Assembly: GCA_944990035.1 (NCBI GenBank)
Contig: CALYLX010000123.1
Span: forward strand, 62,001 to 126,000
Length of the DNA: 64,000 nt
Source of the DNA: Clitopilus passeckerianus
Lineage: Eukaryota; Basidiomycota; Agaricomycetes; Agaricales; Entolomataceae
Reading direction: 5' to 3'
Positions 9,137 to 20,863 of this stretch are shown one piece after another. The stretch's first letter is position 1. Each line of letters opens with the position of its first letter. The notes under the pieces were generated by a model. That model saw only the letters and a list, made by a program, of their open reading frames with translations, did not search any database and had not been told where the DNA came from. Made by a program: the position numbers and the translations under genes.

Positions 9137-10380
9137 CTTAGGGACGCATTGGATGCTCTCCTGCCGTCTCCTTCCCCCCAGCAGTGCCCTTCACGCACTG
9201 CTGCTCCTAAGGGTGCTGCAAGCGCAGCATCCGCTCCCTCCACTGCTGCTGCAGGAGGGCATGGTGTAGCACCGGCCTCCCCTGCTCCTGCAGTCGCCCC
9301 CACCTCCTCCAGCGCCTCCCAAGGCGCCAGAACCCAGGTTACCCCTCCCCGACCCACAGAACACACTGCCACTGGTCACAAATCTCCGGCTCCCATGGAG
9401 GGACTGGAGTCCACAGCAACATCTCAACAATCTGGCAGCCGGGTCCCTGGACCTGCCCCAGGTGTTGCCACAGGTGCTGCCCCTTCGCAACCGCAGCCTG
9501 AGCGGATCCATTCGGGTAACTGGATGCAATTCCAGCGCCGGTTTGCCCGCCCTCCTCCCCAAGCGCCTGCTGCACCGCGCAGGGCACCTAACCCGCATGC
9601 TGTGCGTGCGCCCAAGCCTGCTAATGTGCCCCAGCAGCAGCAGCAGCAACCACAACAGCGCCAGCGCGCTCCCAAGGCGTCCTACGCTTCTGTCGCTTCG
9701 CAGCCGCCCAGACGGCCTGCAAACCCCGCCCCTCGCTCTTTTGCAGAGGTCACTGTTGGCATGCCTGCGCACCAATGCGCAGAACTTGCTGAACTCGCGC
9801 GTCATCTCCCTGGACTATCCTGGGATGAAGTAGCGCAACTCAAGGACAATTCTAATGCCAACAAGCACAAGGCAGCGTCCTCTCCCCTCCCCTCTGCTCC
9901 CTCTCCTTTGAAGAAGAAGCAGAAGCTCAAATCCACTACGCGCGGCCCATCGCGCAGACAATGCTTCATCTATGTGCGCAGAGGCACCGGCAGTGATGCC
10001 ATCCCTGCGCCTCTCCCTATTCCGCCTGAACAGACTGTTTCTACTCTCAACCTCCGGCTGTCTGCTGGAGGTTCTTGCAACAACGCCATTCATGCTGAAG
10101 TAGGCAGGGGTGACGCTATCATTGTCCACTTCAGCAACACACCCACCCACAGTGACCTGGGCATTATCTGGCTCGCTGTGCAGCGCGTTTGGTATCCTCT
10201 TACAGAGGGTGGCCAGCCAATTGTCAACGTCAATGTAGAGGTCCCTGCATTGCATTCCTACGCCCACATCACTGGTGTGCCCTACTACTCCTTTGGTGCA
10301 GTGGGCAGCACTCCAGTCACTCCTGACACTATGGAAGCACTTCTGCGTCAGAACACCACTACGTCATTGCTCCAGCTTGC
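9137..10380 (+). pseudogene. LINE ORF1 fragment right of Gypsy-A
   Basis: Continuous ORF1 frame from LRDALDALLPS through the poly-Gln linker (QQQQQQPQQRQR), the conserved AELARHLPGLSWDEVAQLKD block, the basic KKKQKLKSTTRGPSR block and the globular region to about SLLQLA. It stops at 10380 where a minus-strand LINE begins. Its first 165 bp repeat 531-695 with a few substitutions, so it does not simply continue the left fragment. The zinc knuckles are missing. The apparent extension to 10501 is read-through into the inserted LINE tail. Confidence 0.85.
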
Positions 10381-12714
10381 TTTTTTTTTTTTTTTTTTTG
10401 GTCAAAGCCCTACGCCCCCGAAGGGGGCGTCTGGCAATTTATATTCCGGCGCCCGATCGCAGTCTGGTCGCAAGTACCTAAATACATGCATTGTATACTA
10501 ACGTAAGTAAAACCGTGTTCGTCGAGTGAACTACACTGAATACGAGGTGCACCAAAGAGCAAGCTAGGGTGGCCCCCGAGGATAAATCTCCCAACGAGTA
10601 TGGTAGCGCGCAACACCCTACAGAAGCAGCAAGAACCCTGGGGGCCAGGCTTGCCGCTATATGAAGGATGGAGCACTGACGCCTATGCATGGAAAACCAT
10701 GCCAGACGCTTCGGCCTGTTCTCTGCGAACAAATTGGTGTGCACCCGGCACCCAGACAAGGTCGTCTGGGCGCGGAGGAGCAGTGGAGCCTGTAACAGGC
10801 ATTCGTCGGCGGTGGCCCCCCACAGCGGGGAGGGCATCGCGGAGGCGCGTGGGGGCCTTGTCGGGTGGCCCACGTCGCCGTGTCTTTCTGGCTTTGGGAA
10901 ACGGCGGTGGAGGCTGTTGCGAGGGAAACGCAAAAGTGACAGGGTTGTTTTCAAGGAAGAACAAGAAGGAGGACAGCTCCCGGCGCAAGCGCTGGTTGGG
11001 CCGTCGATGGAAGTGCGCGCACTGGTGAAGGATGTGTCCCCTCGTTTCCAGTATGCGCCAGTCGCATGCACACACTGTCTCCCCACCCAGGTTGAAGCGT
11101 GCGCGGAACTCGCCAATGGGTGCATGACCCAGGACTGCGCGCGTAAGGCGCGCGGTATGAGCATTGGAAGAACCAACGCGACGTAGCCAGGGTCCACCTT
11201 TAATGTGTGTGGGCCTTAGGGAGGCACCCTTGTGTGTAAGGCGCAGGTAGTTGTTGCCAGAGTAAGAAGGCTGCTGCAGTAGACAAGTCCACTCATGCAG
11301 CATTCTATCCACAGCGCGTTTCCGGGCATACCCAAGGGATGTCCGGGGTTTGTTACCAGCACCCACCCGCAAGCCAGTGGCCGCCAAGTGAGCACGGTGG
11401 TGGATGTCCCAATTGAGTCTTGAAGGGACATGGACAAAGTGGACGCGTCTGTCAGCGTCCCCTAAGAACCAAGCACGTAGTTTGGAGCAGATGGACAGCG
11501 AGTGTCCTTGCCCAGAGTGGAGAGACGGGTCCAAAGCCAACCGGATGGCTTTAGTTGAGTCTGAGAGCACAACTATTTTGACACAGTTGTTGCGCAGAAC
11601 AGCCTTGCTTATAGACAAGTCAATGGCCGCGAGTTCGGCATCATCAGAGAGGACTCTGCCTGATGCCATAGTGTACTCTTCTGGGCCAAAGGCGCCATGA
11701 AGAAGGGAGCAGGCAGCAACCGCTTGGTGCTTCCTGCTTTTGGGAACAGACGCGTCAGCTGCCACCAACACTGTAGTGTCAGACAGATCTGCGTCAGTGC
11801 GAATCACATCCAAGTGGATGCCACGAGAATCAAGGGCATCCTTAGATGCTGCAATGACGGTGTCAAGTGTGACCCTACCAGAGTGCGTATCCAACAGGCG
11901 AAGGCCCGGGACCGCTTCTCTATGCACAGGGTTGAGAGGCTCAGAGACGCGCACAGCATGTGCGTCAGAATCCACGACCGTAGAGAGCAAGTTGCCGCGC
12001 ACACGTTGCGACAAGTTGGAGAGAGACGAAGGAAGACGCATTGTTCCCTTGTACAGCTGGTGCTTGTCACTAATGAGTGACAGCGTAGGGTGGTTGCCAA
12101 TCAGGGTGCCAATGCGCGCCTGGCCGCGTTCGACCAGTTTCCTGATGTGCAGATGAATGGGAGGGAGGCCAGCAATAGACTCGGTCCCCCCCCCCTGGCG
12201 ATGTGCGAAAGGCGCCGGTTATCCACCTAGCAGCCTTGTGTTGCATAGTGCGCAAGTGCGACATAGCAGTCTTACACCTTGCACCTTTGTAGAACCAGAG
12301 GCCCACACCATACGTAGCGACTGGAAGGACGCATGCACGGTAGAGCAGCCGCTTCTGCATAGGGGTGATACCCCTTGATGAGTTCCCAAGCATGATCATC
12401 GCCTTGACAGTGGTCAGGGCCTTGGTAGAGTAATACTTGACATGGTGGCTAAAGGATAGCGACCGGTCAAAGTAGAAGCCCAAGTAGCGCCAAACGCTCT
12501 TGGGTTGGAGTGGCGAGTTGCCAGTGTGTGGAGCAAAGCCCAAGTCAATGGCAGGATTGACATCGTTGTGCTTGCGAGAGAAGTGGAAAACCTCTGTCTT
12601 ATCATGTTCCAAGACAAGGCCAAGTGCAGTAACAAGCTCCGTGATAACGGCGTACGCTTGTTGGAGTAGGGTGATGTTCTCCCCAAAGGATGCCGACTGG
12701 ACGATGAGCGAACC
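10381..12714 (-). mobile_element. LINE-4: 5'-truncated Tad1-like LINE
   Basis: On the minus strand: C-terminal half of ORF2, a 3' UTR of about 280 bp, the terminal stem-loop (10412-10430) and a 19-nt poly(A) (poly(T) 10381-10399). The 5' end is truncated just after the RT YVDD motif at 12714. The target was a plus-strand LINE ORF1 whose last 14 nt, TTGCTCCAGCTTGC (10367-10380), recur inverted at 20850-20863. Confidence 0.85.
10683..12714 (-). pseudogene. LINE-4 ORF2, RT end to RNase H and zinc motif
   Basis: Encodes the RT thumb region (EHDKTEVFHFSRKHND, YLGFYFDRSLSFSHHVK), RNase H (VLVAADASVPKS, DDAELAAIDLS, VVLSDSTKA) and the C-terminal Cys/His motif (CACDWRILETRGHILHQC). The frame shifts near 12190 at a C run longer than in sister copies. 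It ends at the normal TAG (10683). ORF2 supplies endonuclease and RT for target-primed reverse transcription; this copy lacks the endonuclease and the RT core. Confidence 0.88.
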
Positions 12715-13825
12715 AAGGGCCACTTGGCTCAACTGCTAAGTGGACCCAGAGCTGTGTGGCAGGCAGCGGCAAGGTCGAGGGTTCGATCCTCACAGGTCGC
12801 AACTTTCGCATTGCGGGTCCTGAAGTCTGCAGCTTCGTCACATGATTACTGGTTCAACCCCGTGACGTGACAGGAGCACGTGACATGAGTCCTCCCTTAG
12901 TAAAGGAGGTTCGCAGCTGATTATCAGCGCTCTAGGCACGGCCGCGGCGTGATGGTTCCACCTGACCGTGGAAAAACCTTAAGTAAGCACGGTGGTCACG
13001 TGACTTTGCCCGCAAGGGACCGAAAGGATAGGGGACGATAAGTGTGGGTATGGGGATGAAAACAAGCCGAACGGCCTGGGTTTACTCCCTAATTGGTTAG
13101 CTCTCCGGTTAAGTTGGTACCGGGAGCAGATATGTGGTCACCAGGTCCAGGTCACCCACCCCCTAGTAATAGGGCGTTAGTCATCACTGTGCAGGGCGTA
13201 CGGATATGTCCACCCGTAGACTGCCGAGAACAACTCCCACAGTGAGAAACTCTCACGGTGCCATGTGGGTAGGGTGATGGCGAGACAGAGACTGAGGACA
13301 GATTGGGGATCCGCGCCGGTTGGCATCAAGCGAACCATCTGCCTTGGAACGGGAAAGTTGTGCCGGGGGTCGCGCCCCGGACCTCAACTGGGCCGTAGCA
13401 GGATGGGGCAGTCCCCCTACCCTGGCTCGAGAGGACTAATCCTCTGTCGGCTCCCCCGGAAGTAATAAGTCCGGGTCGGAGTTTAAGTTGATTCCGGAGT
13501 GTTGGTCTGCTCAGTAGATCCATGCACCATACGTGGAAGACGGCCTCGCCCAATGTGGAAGGCTTAGTCGACATGCCATAGTGGGAGTTCTATACCCAGT
13601 CGGAAGGCCAATGTGCCGTGTAAGCTGCGTAAGCCGATAAGGGTGCGGTACCCAGGGAGAATGGGTGCAGTACTCCGCAGCGCGACACCAATTGGGAAGG
13701 TCTACGGACCGCTGCAACCACTTAGAAGCGACACCAGTATGGGAGGGCAATGTCCCGACGCCGAAGAGGCCGGACCTACTAGCAATCTCAGGGCCAATGG
13801 GTCCCACCGCAAGGTGGGGCCCTAA
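12715..13825. other. Unidentified GC-rich, hairpin-rich non-coding segment
   Basis: No LINE or LTR similarity, and only short unconvincing ORFs. It sits between the 5' truncation point of LINE-4 and the 5' truncation point of LINE-6. Strong hairpins are visible: 13799-13822 (10 bp closed by a GCAA tetraloop), 13236-13269 (CCCACA/TGTGGG around GTGAGA/TCTCAC), 13363-13380 (CCGGGG/CCCCGG), 13430-13445 (AGAGGA/TCCTCT, loop CTAA) and 12891-12909. A tRNA-like B box lies at the left end. It could be a pol III-derived non-autonomous element, a structured catalytic or intron-like RNA, or the 5' region of an unrelated retroelement. I cannot decide from sequence alone. Confidence 0.5.
12724..12789 (+). 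promoter_or_regulatory. tRNA-like A/B box pair (possible SINE head)
   Basis: GGTTCGATCC (about 12779-12788) matches the pol III B-box consensus exactly. TGGCTCAACTGC (about 12728) resembles an A box with two mismatches, roughly 50 nt upstream. The acceptor arms do not pair, so it is not called a tRNA gene. Confidence 0.35.
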
Positions 13826-14126
13826 ACTTCGCTCCCACTGCTGTTGGGAGAAGCCTGATGCGAATCCCCCGGTTCCTGCCACTCCTGATGGTGAACCGTG
13901 CCCCCACGCACCCAGGTGCATCAACTGCGGCAAGGCACACACAGCGGATTCGTCCAAGTGCGCCTTCTCTCGTCACCGATTTGATGCTGGCTGGATCCAG
14001 CGCCGGTATGAAGTCAACGATGCGGTACGCTTTTCTGCTAGAGCACCGCAAAGTTATGCTAACGTTCAACCACCCAGGAGGAGACCGATTCAGTCGGCTC
14101 TGGGTGATCGTACTGCTCACGTTTAA
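13826..14126 (+). pseudogene. LINE-6 ORF1 C-terminal tail
   Basis: Encodes only the last zinc-knuckle part of ORF1 (CCWEKPDANPPVPATPDGEP, then CINCGKAHTADSSKC), followed by the basic tail and TAA 14124-14126. The ORF2 ATG follows after 8 nt. The ORF opens artificially upstream in the unidentified segment; only the part from 13826 is LINE. Confidence 0.85.
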
Positions 14127-14134
14127 ATTACTTT

Positions 14135-17100
14135 ATGCGTCACAAATATGTATCTATGCTTCGCTTCTACTCACAGAATGTGAATAGAAATCATGATCTA
14201 GTGTCATCTCTCCTGGAAGAGCGTAAGAACGATTTTGACGTGCTTCTGTTGCAAGAGCCTCCCTGGAGGCTCATACGCCGCACTGTGTCTACTACCAACC
14301 CGGAAGGGGAGGCAGTGATTAGTGCTCCCACTCATCCAGACTGGCTAGTCATGTTTAGACGTCCGGCATCTGAGACTGACCGCCCACGCGTTATGACGTT
14401 TGTGCATAGGCGTCTTGCAGGCATGCGGCCTGCATTTCGCACTGACCTCGCCAACCACAATGATGTGGTGGTCACGACACTGTATGGGAGCGCTGGTGCT
14501 CAAATACACTTCGCTAATGTCTACTCTGACCCAGGGGATGGTACTGCCATTTGCTGGTTGTGTGACAATGCCCCACGTCTCCCAAGCATGCTCTGCATGG
14601 CAGGGGACTTCAACTGCAAGTCGTCAGTCTGGGACCCAGACTACAACTCTACAAATCATGTTGCAACTGAACTATGTGATGTTGCGCTTGACCTGGGTTT
14701 GGAGGCTAGCGTACTACCAGTACGCACTCCTACTCACTTCTTGCATGCTGTCAGCCTTAGGCCGTCAGTCATTGATCTATTCTTTCTCCCTGTGGGTCGC
14801 ACTGCAGGGACTTCACACAGCGTGGTCACAGAGTGGAAAGGACCCTCTGACCATGCTCCTCTGACCGTCACGCTCCCTATCCAGCCTGTGCAGCTGTCCG
14901 CTGAGCGCGTCACTCTGCCAAGGGGCAGCGAGCAAGAGGAAGAGTTTCTAAAGGAGCTGTCCTCTTCTTTGCGAGCACTGGACACATCTGGTCTCACAAC
15001 AGCAGAAGCAATCGAACGCTGCACGGGCGCCATTGCAACTGCTATTAAGCAGTCTTGGGATAACAACTCAAAGACTGCTCGCATCACCACCAGGTCAAAG
15101 TCCTGGTGGAACCCTGAATGCTCTGAGGCTGTCAGAGTGTATCGCGCTTCCAAGGCGGTCGCTGATTACAAGGCGTTCCGCAGGACCACAAAAGTGGCCA
15201 AGCGCAAGTTCTTTGATAGTAGGATCCAGACGATTGCTACTACCAACAAGCGTCCATGGGATCTTATGCGCTGGGCGAAACAGCGCGAGCTCCCTACACA
15301 CGAAGCAATTCGCCACAATGGTGAACCTTGCAACTCCCTTGAGTCGCTGTGGGCTGCCCTTGACTCAACATACAACTCGGCGTCTGACCGCCCTGTTGAC
15401 CCCTCTGTGCTTGACGACGTGCCTCAGTCTCCTCTGCGCGAGTGGTGGGACTTTGGTGTCAGCGAGCTCAGAGAAGAACTGGCAAAGTGCTCAAACACTT
15501 CCGCTCCAGGTCCTGATCACCTCACATGGTATCAGCTCAAATCCCTGGTTGTTGACACTGTCATTGCAACCAAATTCGTCGAGATTGCCAATGCCTGCCT
15601 TCGGGTTGGTCACTGGCCCTCTCACTTCAGGAGTCGCGGTCTGCCATTGTTCCAAAGCCTGGCAAACCGCACTATTCAACTCCCAAGATGTTCCGCCCCA
15701 TTGTGTTGCTCAACACGCTGGGAAACTCTTTGAGAAGATGCTTGCAAACAGGATGCAGTTTGAAGCGCAGAAATTCGGCGTGTTCCACCCCAATCAGTTT
15801 GGAGGTGTGCGCCAACACTCTACTGAGGATGCGGGTGTTTATCTCACTCACATCGTCAAAGCCGGCTGGGCTAGAGGGTTGAAGACAAGTGTGGTCGCTT
15901 TTGACCTTGCTCAGTTCTTCCTCTCTCAACCATGACATGCTGCTACGCATATTGCGCAGACTGGGCTTTGCGCCAGAAGTCTGCAACTTCTTTGCGTCGT
16001 ACCTCGTGGAGACACACATCCTACAGCTGGAACGGCGAAGAGTCCAGCAAGTACTCTGCAGACGTTGGCGTTGGTCAGGGATCTGCTTTATCCCCTCTTC
16101 TCTGCGCTCTATTTGGTGCCAGTGATGAGACTCTTTGAGCGTAGGATTCCACCTGCTGCTACTACACTCATGTCGTATGTGGACGATGGTTCGCTTATCG
16201 TCCAGTCGGCATCCTTTGGGAGAACATCACCCTACTCCAACAAGCGTATGCTGTTATCACAGAGCTTGTTACTGCACTCGGCCTCGTCCTGGAACATGAT
16301 AAGACAGAGGTTTTCCACTTCTCTCGCAAGCACAACGATGTCAATCCTGCCATTGACTTGGGCTTTGCTCCACACACTGGCAACTCGCCACTCCAACCCA
16401 AGAGCGTTTGGCGCTACTTGGGCTTCTACTGACCGGTCGCTATCTTTTAGCCACCATGTCAAGTACTACTCTACCAAGGCTCTGACCACTGTCAAGGCAA
16501 TGATCATGCTTGGTAACTCGTCAAGGGGTATCACCCCTATGCAGAAGCGACTGCTCTACCGTGCATGCGTCCTTCCGGTCGCTACGTATGGTGTGGGCCT
16601 CTGGTTCTACAAAGGTGCCAGGTGCAAGACTGCTATATCGCACTTGCGCGCCATGCAACACAAGGCTGCCAGGTGGATCACCGGTGCCTTTCGCACATCG
16701 CCAGGTGGGGGGACCGAGTCTATTGCTGGCCTCCCTCCCATTCATCTGCACATCAGGAAACTGGTCGAACGCGGCCAGGCGCGCATCGGCACCCTGATTG
16801 GCAACCACCCTACGCTGTCGCTCATTAGTGACAAGCACCAGCTGTATGAAGGGACAATGCGTCTCCCTTCGTCTCTCTCCAACTTGTCGCCACGCGCACG
16901 TGGCAACTTGCTCTCTACGATCGTGGATTCTGACGCACATGCTGTGCGCGTCTCTGAGCCTCTCAACCCTGTCCATGGAGAAGCGGTCCCAGGCCTTCAC
17001 CTGTTGGATACGCACTCTGGCAGGGTTACATTTGACACCATTATTGCAGCATCTAAGGATGCCCTTGATTCTCGTCGCATCCACTTGGATGTGATTCGCG

Positions 17101-18215
17101 CTGACGCAGATCTGTCTGACACTACAGTGTTGGTGGCAGCTGACGCGTCTGTTCCCAAAAGCAGGAAGCACCAAGCGGTTGCTGCTTGCTCCCTTCTTCA
17201 TGGCACCTTTGGCCCAGAAGAATACACTATGGCATCAGGCAGAGTCCTCTCTGATGATGCCGAGCTCGCAGCCATTGACTTGTCTATAAGCAAGGCTGTC
17301 CTGCGCAACAACTGCCTGAAGATAGTTGTGCTCTCAGACTCGACTAAAGCCATCCGTCTGGCTTTGGACCCGTCTCTCCACTCTGGGCAAGGACACTCGC
17401 TGTCCATCTGCTCCAAACTACGTGCTTGGTTCTCGGGCGACGCTGACAGACGCGTCCACTTTGTTCATGTCCCTTCAAGACTCAACTGGGACATCCACCA
17501 CCGTGCTCACTTGGCGGCCACTGGCTTGCGGGTGGGTGCTGGTAACAAACCCCGGACATCCCTTGGGTACGCCCGGAAACGCGCTGTGGATAGAATGCTG
17601 CATGAGTGGACTTGTCTACTGCAGCAGCCTTCTTACTCTGGCAACAACTTCTTGCGCCTTACGCACAAAGGTGCTTCCCTCAGGCCCACTCACCTCAAAG
17701 GTGGGCCTTGGCTACGTCGTGTTGGTTCTTCCAATACGCACACTGCGCGCCTTGCACGCGCAGTCTTGGGTCACGCACCCATTGGTGAATTCCGTGCACG
17801 CTTCAACCTGGATGGGGAGACAGCGTGTGCATGCGACTGGCGCATACTGGAAACGAGGGGACACATCCTTCACCAGTGCGTGCACTTTCAACGACGGCCC
17901 AACCAGCGCTTGCGCCGGGAGCTGTCGTCTTTCTTGTTCTTTCTTGCGAACAATCCTACCACTTTTGCGTTCCCATCGCAACAGCCCCCACCGCCGTTTC
18001 CCAAAGCCAGGAAGACACGGCGACGTGGTCCGCCTGATAAGGCCTCCACGCGTGTTCGCGGTGCCCTTCCCGCTGTCGGAGGCCACTGCCGACGAATGCC
18101 TGTGACAGGCTCCGCTGCACCGCCGCGCCCTAACGACCTTGTCTGGGTGCCGGGTGCACACCAATTTGTTCGCAGAGAACAGGCCGAAGCGTCTGGCATG
18201 GCTTTCCATGCATAG
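14135..18215 (+). pseudogene. LINE-6 ORF2 (APE endonuclease, RT, RNase H)
   Basis: Starts MRHKYVSMLRFYSQNVN. The endonuclease shows QNVN, LLQEP, GDFNCKSSVWD and SDHAPLTV. RT shows FDLAQFF, a GQGSALSP-type motif B and SYVDDGSLIV; then RNase H and a C-terminal CCHC-like motif, ending at TAG 18213-18215. Compared with LINE-c it has about six small deletions (near 15632, 15920, 16009, 16100, 16222 and 16430), all 1-2 nt in homopolymer or dinucleotide runs. These could be real decay or unpolished long-read errors. Residues that would be catalytic otherwise look intact. Confidence 0.9.
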
Positions 18216-18468
18216 GCGTCAGTGCTCCATCCTTCATATAGCGGCAAGCCTGGCCCCCAGGGTTCTTGCTGCTTCTGCGGGGTGTTGCGCGCTACCATAC
18301 TCGCTGAGAGATTTATCCTCGGGGGCCACCCTAGCTTGCTCTTTGGTGCACCTCGTATTCAGTGTAGTTCACTCGACGAACACGGTTTCTACCTACGTTA
18401 GTATACAATGCATGTATTTAGTTACTTGCGACCGGACTGCTATCGGGCGCCGGAATATAAATTGTCAG

Positions 18469-18487
18469 ACGCCCCCTCCGGGGGCGT
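18469..18487 (+). other. LINE 3'-terminal stem-loop
   Basis: ACGCCCCC / GGGGGCGT, an 8-bp stem with 3-nt loop TCC, about 12 nt before the poly(A). The same hairpin occurs in LINE-4 (10412-10430), LINE-b (24101-24119) and LINE-c (41405-41423) with varying loops. It is likely the structure recognised by the LINE RT. Confidence 0.7.
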
Positions 18488-18523
18488 AGGGCTTTGATCA
18501 AAAAAAAAAAAAAAAAAAAAAAA

Positions 18524-20264
18524 GAGCCCAGCCGGCTTTGACGATGTGGGTGAGGTAGACACCCGCATCTTCAGTCGAATGTTGGCGCACACCTCCAAAC
18601 TGATTGGGGTGAAATACGCCGAATTTCTGTGCTTCGAACTGCATTCTGTTTGCAAGCATCTTTTCAAAGAGTTTCCCCAGCGTGTTAAGCAACACAATAG
18701 GGCGGAACATCTTTGGAGTGGAATAGTGCGGCTTGCCAGGTTTGGGAACAATGGCAGAACGTGACTCTTTGAAATGAGAGGGCCAGTGGCCAACCCGAAG
18801 GCAAGCATTGGCAATCTCGACGAAATTGGTTGCAATGATGCTGTCAGCAACCAGGGATTTGAGCTGATACCATGTGAGGTGATCAGGACCAGGAGCAGAC
18901 GTGTTGGAGCACTTTGCTAGTTCTTCTCTTAGCTCATTGACGCCAAAGTCCCACCACTCACGCGGAGGAGACTGGGGCACATCATCAAGCACAGAGGGGT
19001 CAACAGGGCGGTCAGACGCCGAGTTGTATGTTGAATCAAGAGCAGCCCACAGCGACTCAAGGGAGTTGCAAGGTTCACCATTGTGGTGAATTGCTTCGTG
19101 TGTAGGGAGCTCGCGCTGTTTGGCCCAGCGCATAAGATCCCATGGACGCTTGTTGGTAGTAGCAATCGTCTGGATCCTACTATCAAAGAACTTGCGCTTG
19201 GCCACCTTAGTGGTCCTGCGGAACGCCTTGTAATCGGCGACCGCTCTGGAAGCGCGATACACTCTGACAGCCTCAGAGCACTCAGGATTCCACCAAGACT
19301 TTGACTTGGTGGAGATGCGGGCAGTCTTTGAGTTGTTATCCCAAGACTGCTTAATAGCAGTTGCAATGGCGCCCGTGCAGCGTTCAATTGCTTCTGCTGT
19401 TGTGAGACCAGATGTGTCCAGTGCTCGCAAAGAAGAGGACAGCTTCTTTAGAAACTCTTCCTCTTGCTCGCTGCCCCTTGGCAGAGTGACACGCTCAGCA
19501 GCCAGCTGCACAGGCTAGATGGGGAGCGTGACGGTCAGAGGAGCGTGGTCAGAGGGTCCTTTCCACTCTGTGACCACACTGTGTGAAGTCCCTGCAGTGC
19601 GACCCACAGGGAGGAAGAATAGATCAATGACTGACGGCCTAAGGCTGACAGCATGCGGGAAGTGAGTAGGAGTGCGTACTGGTAGTACGCTGGCCTCCAA
19701 ACCCAGGTCAAGCGCAATATCGCATAGTTCAGTTGCAACATGATTTGTAGAGTTGTAGTCTGGGTCCCAGACTGACGACTTGCAGTTGAAGTCCCCCACC
19801 ATGCAAAGCATGCTTGGGAGATGAGGGGCATTGTCACACAGCCAGCGAATGGCAGTACCATCCCCTGGGCTGGAGTAGACATTGGCAAAGTGTATTTGAG
19901 CACCTGTGCTCCCATACAATGTAGTGACCACCACATCATTGTGGTTGGCGAGGTCAGTGCAAAATGCGGGCTGCATGCCTGCAAGACGCCTATGCACAAA
20001 CGTCATAACGCGTGGGCGGTCAGTCTCAGATGCTGGACGTCTAAACATGACTAGCTAGTCTGGGTGAGTAGGAGCACCAATCACTGCCTTCCCTTCCGGG
20101 TTGGTAGTGGACACAGTGCAGCGTATAAGCCTCCAGGGAGGCTCTTGCAACAGAAGCACGTCAAAATCGTTCTTACGCTCTTCCAGGAGAGATGACACTA
20201 GATCATGATTTCTATTCACATTCTGTGAGTAGAAGCGAAGCATAGATACATGTTTATGACGCAT
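18524..20264 (-). pseudogene. LINE-7 ORF2, endonuclease and RT N-terminal part
   Basis: Begins MRHKHVSMLRFYSQNVN at 20264. It contains the APE endonuclease and the fingers/palm start of RT, ending at VKAGWA where LINE-6 intervenes. Two nonsense codons by transition: TGG to TAG near 20053-20057 (PDWLVM position) and CAG to TAG near 19515-19518 (PIQPVQ position). It cannot make full ORF2. Confidence 0.88.
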
Positions 20265-20272
20265 AAAGTAAT

Positions 20273-20863
20273 TTATACGTGAGCAGTACGATCACCCAGA
20301 CCCGTTAGAATCGGTCTCCTCCTGGGTGGTTGGACGTTAGCATAACTTTGCGGCGCTCTAACAGAAAAGCGTACCGCATCGTTGACTTCATACCGGTGCT
20401 GGATCCAGCCAGCGTCAAATCGGTGACGAGAGAAGGCGCACTTGGACGAATCCGCTGTGTGTGCCTTGCCGCAGTTGATGCACCTGGGTGCATGGGGGCA
20501 TGGTTCACCATCAGGAGTGGCAGGTACCGGGGGATTTGCGTCAGGCTTCTCCCAACAGCAGTGGGAGAGCTTGCGATGATTCTGCGTGTCATGGCCATAG
20601 CCACAGTGCGCGCAGGAGTTGTACTGCTGTCTACAGGACGCAGTTGGGTGTCCCCAAGCCCAACAGCGCTAACACTGAGGGATGCCAGCGTGTACACTGG
20701 CAGGGGGGATGTTGCACAGGCGTCCACCAATGGACACCTTCTTATTGGTGATGGACTTGAGGGCGGTACCAGACCTAGAATCCCAGAAGTCGAAAAAGAC
20801 CACGCACATATCATGCGATGGGCTGGCGCGATGAATGCGTGGCTTTCCAGCAAGCTGGAGCAA
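20273..20863 (-). pseudogene. LINE-7 ORF1 C-terminal part
   Basis: Encodes LQLAGKPRIHRAS, the DMCVVFFDFWDSRSG strand region, KKVSIGGRLCN and the three zinc knuckles. A CAG-to-TAG change near 20668-20672 truncates it at the first knuckle. The stop (20273-20275) is 8 nt before the ORF2 ATG. Confidence 0.82.

Larger units (their letters stand above)
13826..18523 (+). mobile_element. LINE-6: 5'-truncated Tad1-like LINE with complete ORF2 region
   Basis: Carries the ORF1 tail, all of ORF2, the 3' UTR, the stem-loop (18469-18487) and a 24-nt poly(A) (18500-18523). Downstream DNA is a minus-strand LINE (LINE-7) cut in its RT domain, so LINE-6 inserted into LINE-7. The 5' end stops abruptly at the unidentified segment. 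Confidence 0.88.
18524..20863 (-). mobile_element. LINE-7: minus-strand LINE interrupted at both ends
   Basis: Contains, in minus-strand order, the ORF1 C-terminal third and the N-terminal half of ORF2 up to RT motif A. The ORF2 side is cut by LINE-6 (poly(A) at 18523). The ORF1 side is cut at 20863/20864 by the 5' end of LINE-a. Confidence 0.85.

Noticed and set aside
9628..9660. CAG microsatellite as a separate repeat feature
   Set aside because: It encodes the short poly-Gln linker of LINE ORF1 and is present in every copy at the same place.
12724..12789. A tRNA gene
   Set aside because: B box fits, but acceptor and anticodon arms do not form; at best a tRNA-derived head of a SINE-like element.
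13236..13269. Group II intron domain V or hammerhead ribozyme core
   Set aside because: The nested hairpin lacks the two-base bulge and GAAA-capped 5-bp helix of domain V, and no CTGATGA is present for a hammerhead.
16065..18215. A 716-codon ORF as a separate gene
   Set aside because: It is the C-terminal part of LINE-6 ORF2 after small frameshifts, not an independent protein.
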